A stretch of 6,547 nucleotides of DNA. It comes from Pseudomonadota bacterium. Lineage in GTDB: Bacteria > Desulfobacterota > Desulfobacteria > Desulfobacterales > Desulfobacteraceae. How positions within the stretch are numbered: the first letter of the stretch is position 1; every line of letters starts with the position of its first letter. The position numbers and the translations under genes were made by a program. The notes below the pieces were generated by a model. That model was not told the DNA's origin. It saw only the letters and a list, made by a program, of their open reading frames with translations, and searched no databases. The stretch covers positions 1-6,547 of the forward strand of contig JAHJDU010000409.1 of the NCBI GenBank assembly GCA_018812385.1, written 5' to 3'. Below, in pieces: positions 6,432-6,547 of the stretch.

Positions 6432-6547
6432 TCAGGGCAATCTGATCAGCTGTTTTTCCACATCGCTATTTTGCCGGTATAAAATGAGCACATGCCCTAC
6501 CATCCCTGCGATATGGGACCCGGTGGCTTTTGCAATTTCTTCGGTCA
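6432..6547 (-). CDS. yhbY: YhbY/CRS1-type ribosome-associated RNA-binding protein (C-terminal part)
   Basis: The gene is cut by the right edge; the last 37 codons are visible, in the frame that ends at TGA 6432-6434. They read TEEIAKATGSHIAGMVGHVL, then ILYRQNSDVEKQLIRLP. This parallels the end of E. coli YhbY, where a short acidic/basic helix leads to a G-x(6)-IG-x(2)-LVLYR core and an I-x-LP ending. The CRM/YhbY domain binds RNA and, in bacteria, associates with 50S-subunit precursors. It is too short to appear among longer frames, but the LYR and terminal LP landmarks make the family call good. It lies 58 bases upstream of the SDR on the same strand and may be read into it. Confidence 0.75.
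   Translation of the reverse strand, partial: TEEIAKATGSHIAGMVGHVLILYRQNSDVEKQLIRLP

Overview
This window looks like a piece of a mesophilic, moderately AT-rich proteobacterial chromosome. The protein styles suggest a sulfate-reducing Desulfobacterota/Desulfobacteraceae-type genome, but that is inference: no 16S rRNA or diagnostic sulfur gene is present. One gene, cut by the left edge, is on the plus strand. Everything else that looks coding is on the minus strand.

Left part (1-1979): the C-terminal part of a TPR protein ending in a SPOR domain runs convergently, 29 bp apart, into a YchF/OLA1-family P-loop protein. That protein keeps its C-terminal TGS-like domain, but its nucleotide-binding motifs are strikingly eroded. 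Upstream of it, 1980-2213 is non-coding and carries two related copies of a roughly 57-bp palindromic repeat.

Middle part (2214-5281): three tightly packed minus-strand genes read, in transcription order, as follows. First is a thiamine-diphosphate-dependent lyase/decarboxylase of the benzaldehyde lyase / 2-hydroxyacyl-CoA lyase / acetolactate synthase superfamily. Second is a BASS-family (bile acid:sodium symporter) transporter with an intact sodium-site signature. Third is a short-chain dehydrogenase (SDR) that has lost its middle, including the catalytic centre, through an internal deletion plus frame change. The 21-bp and 3-bp gaps argue for one transcript.

Right part (5282-6547): a 255-bp gap holds a 175-bp MITE-like element with about 19-bp terminal inverted repeats and an internal array of seven heptamers. 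Its ends resemble the ends of the repeats at 2001-2211, so all three probably belong to one family. Next comes an intact NAD-type classical SDR, then the C-terminal end of a YhbY/CRS1-type ribosome-assembly RNA-binding protein cut by the right edge.

Functionally, the lyase, the sodium-coupled organic-anion transporter and the SDRs would fit a small catabolic module for a 2-oxo acid, 2-hydroxyacyl or acyloin-type compound. The substrate cannot be read from the sequence. I see no clear new defence or mobile system. The parts most worth a second look are the structured repeat family, the motif-degenerate YchF paralogue, and the lyase-transporter operon with its decayed dehydrogenase.
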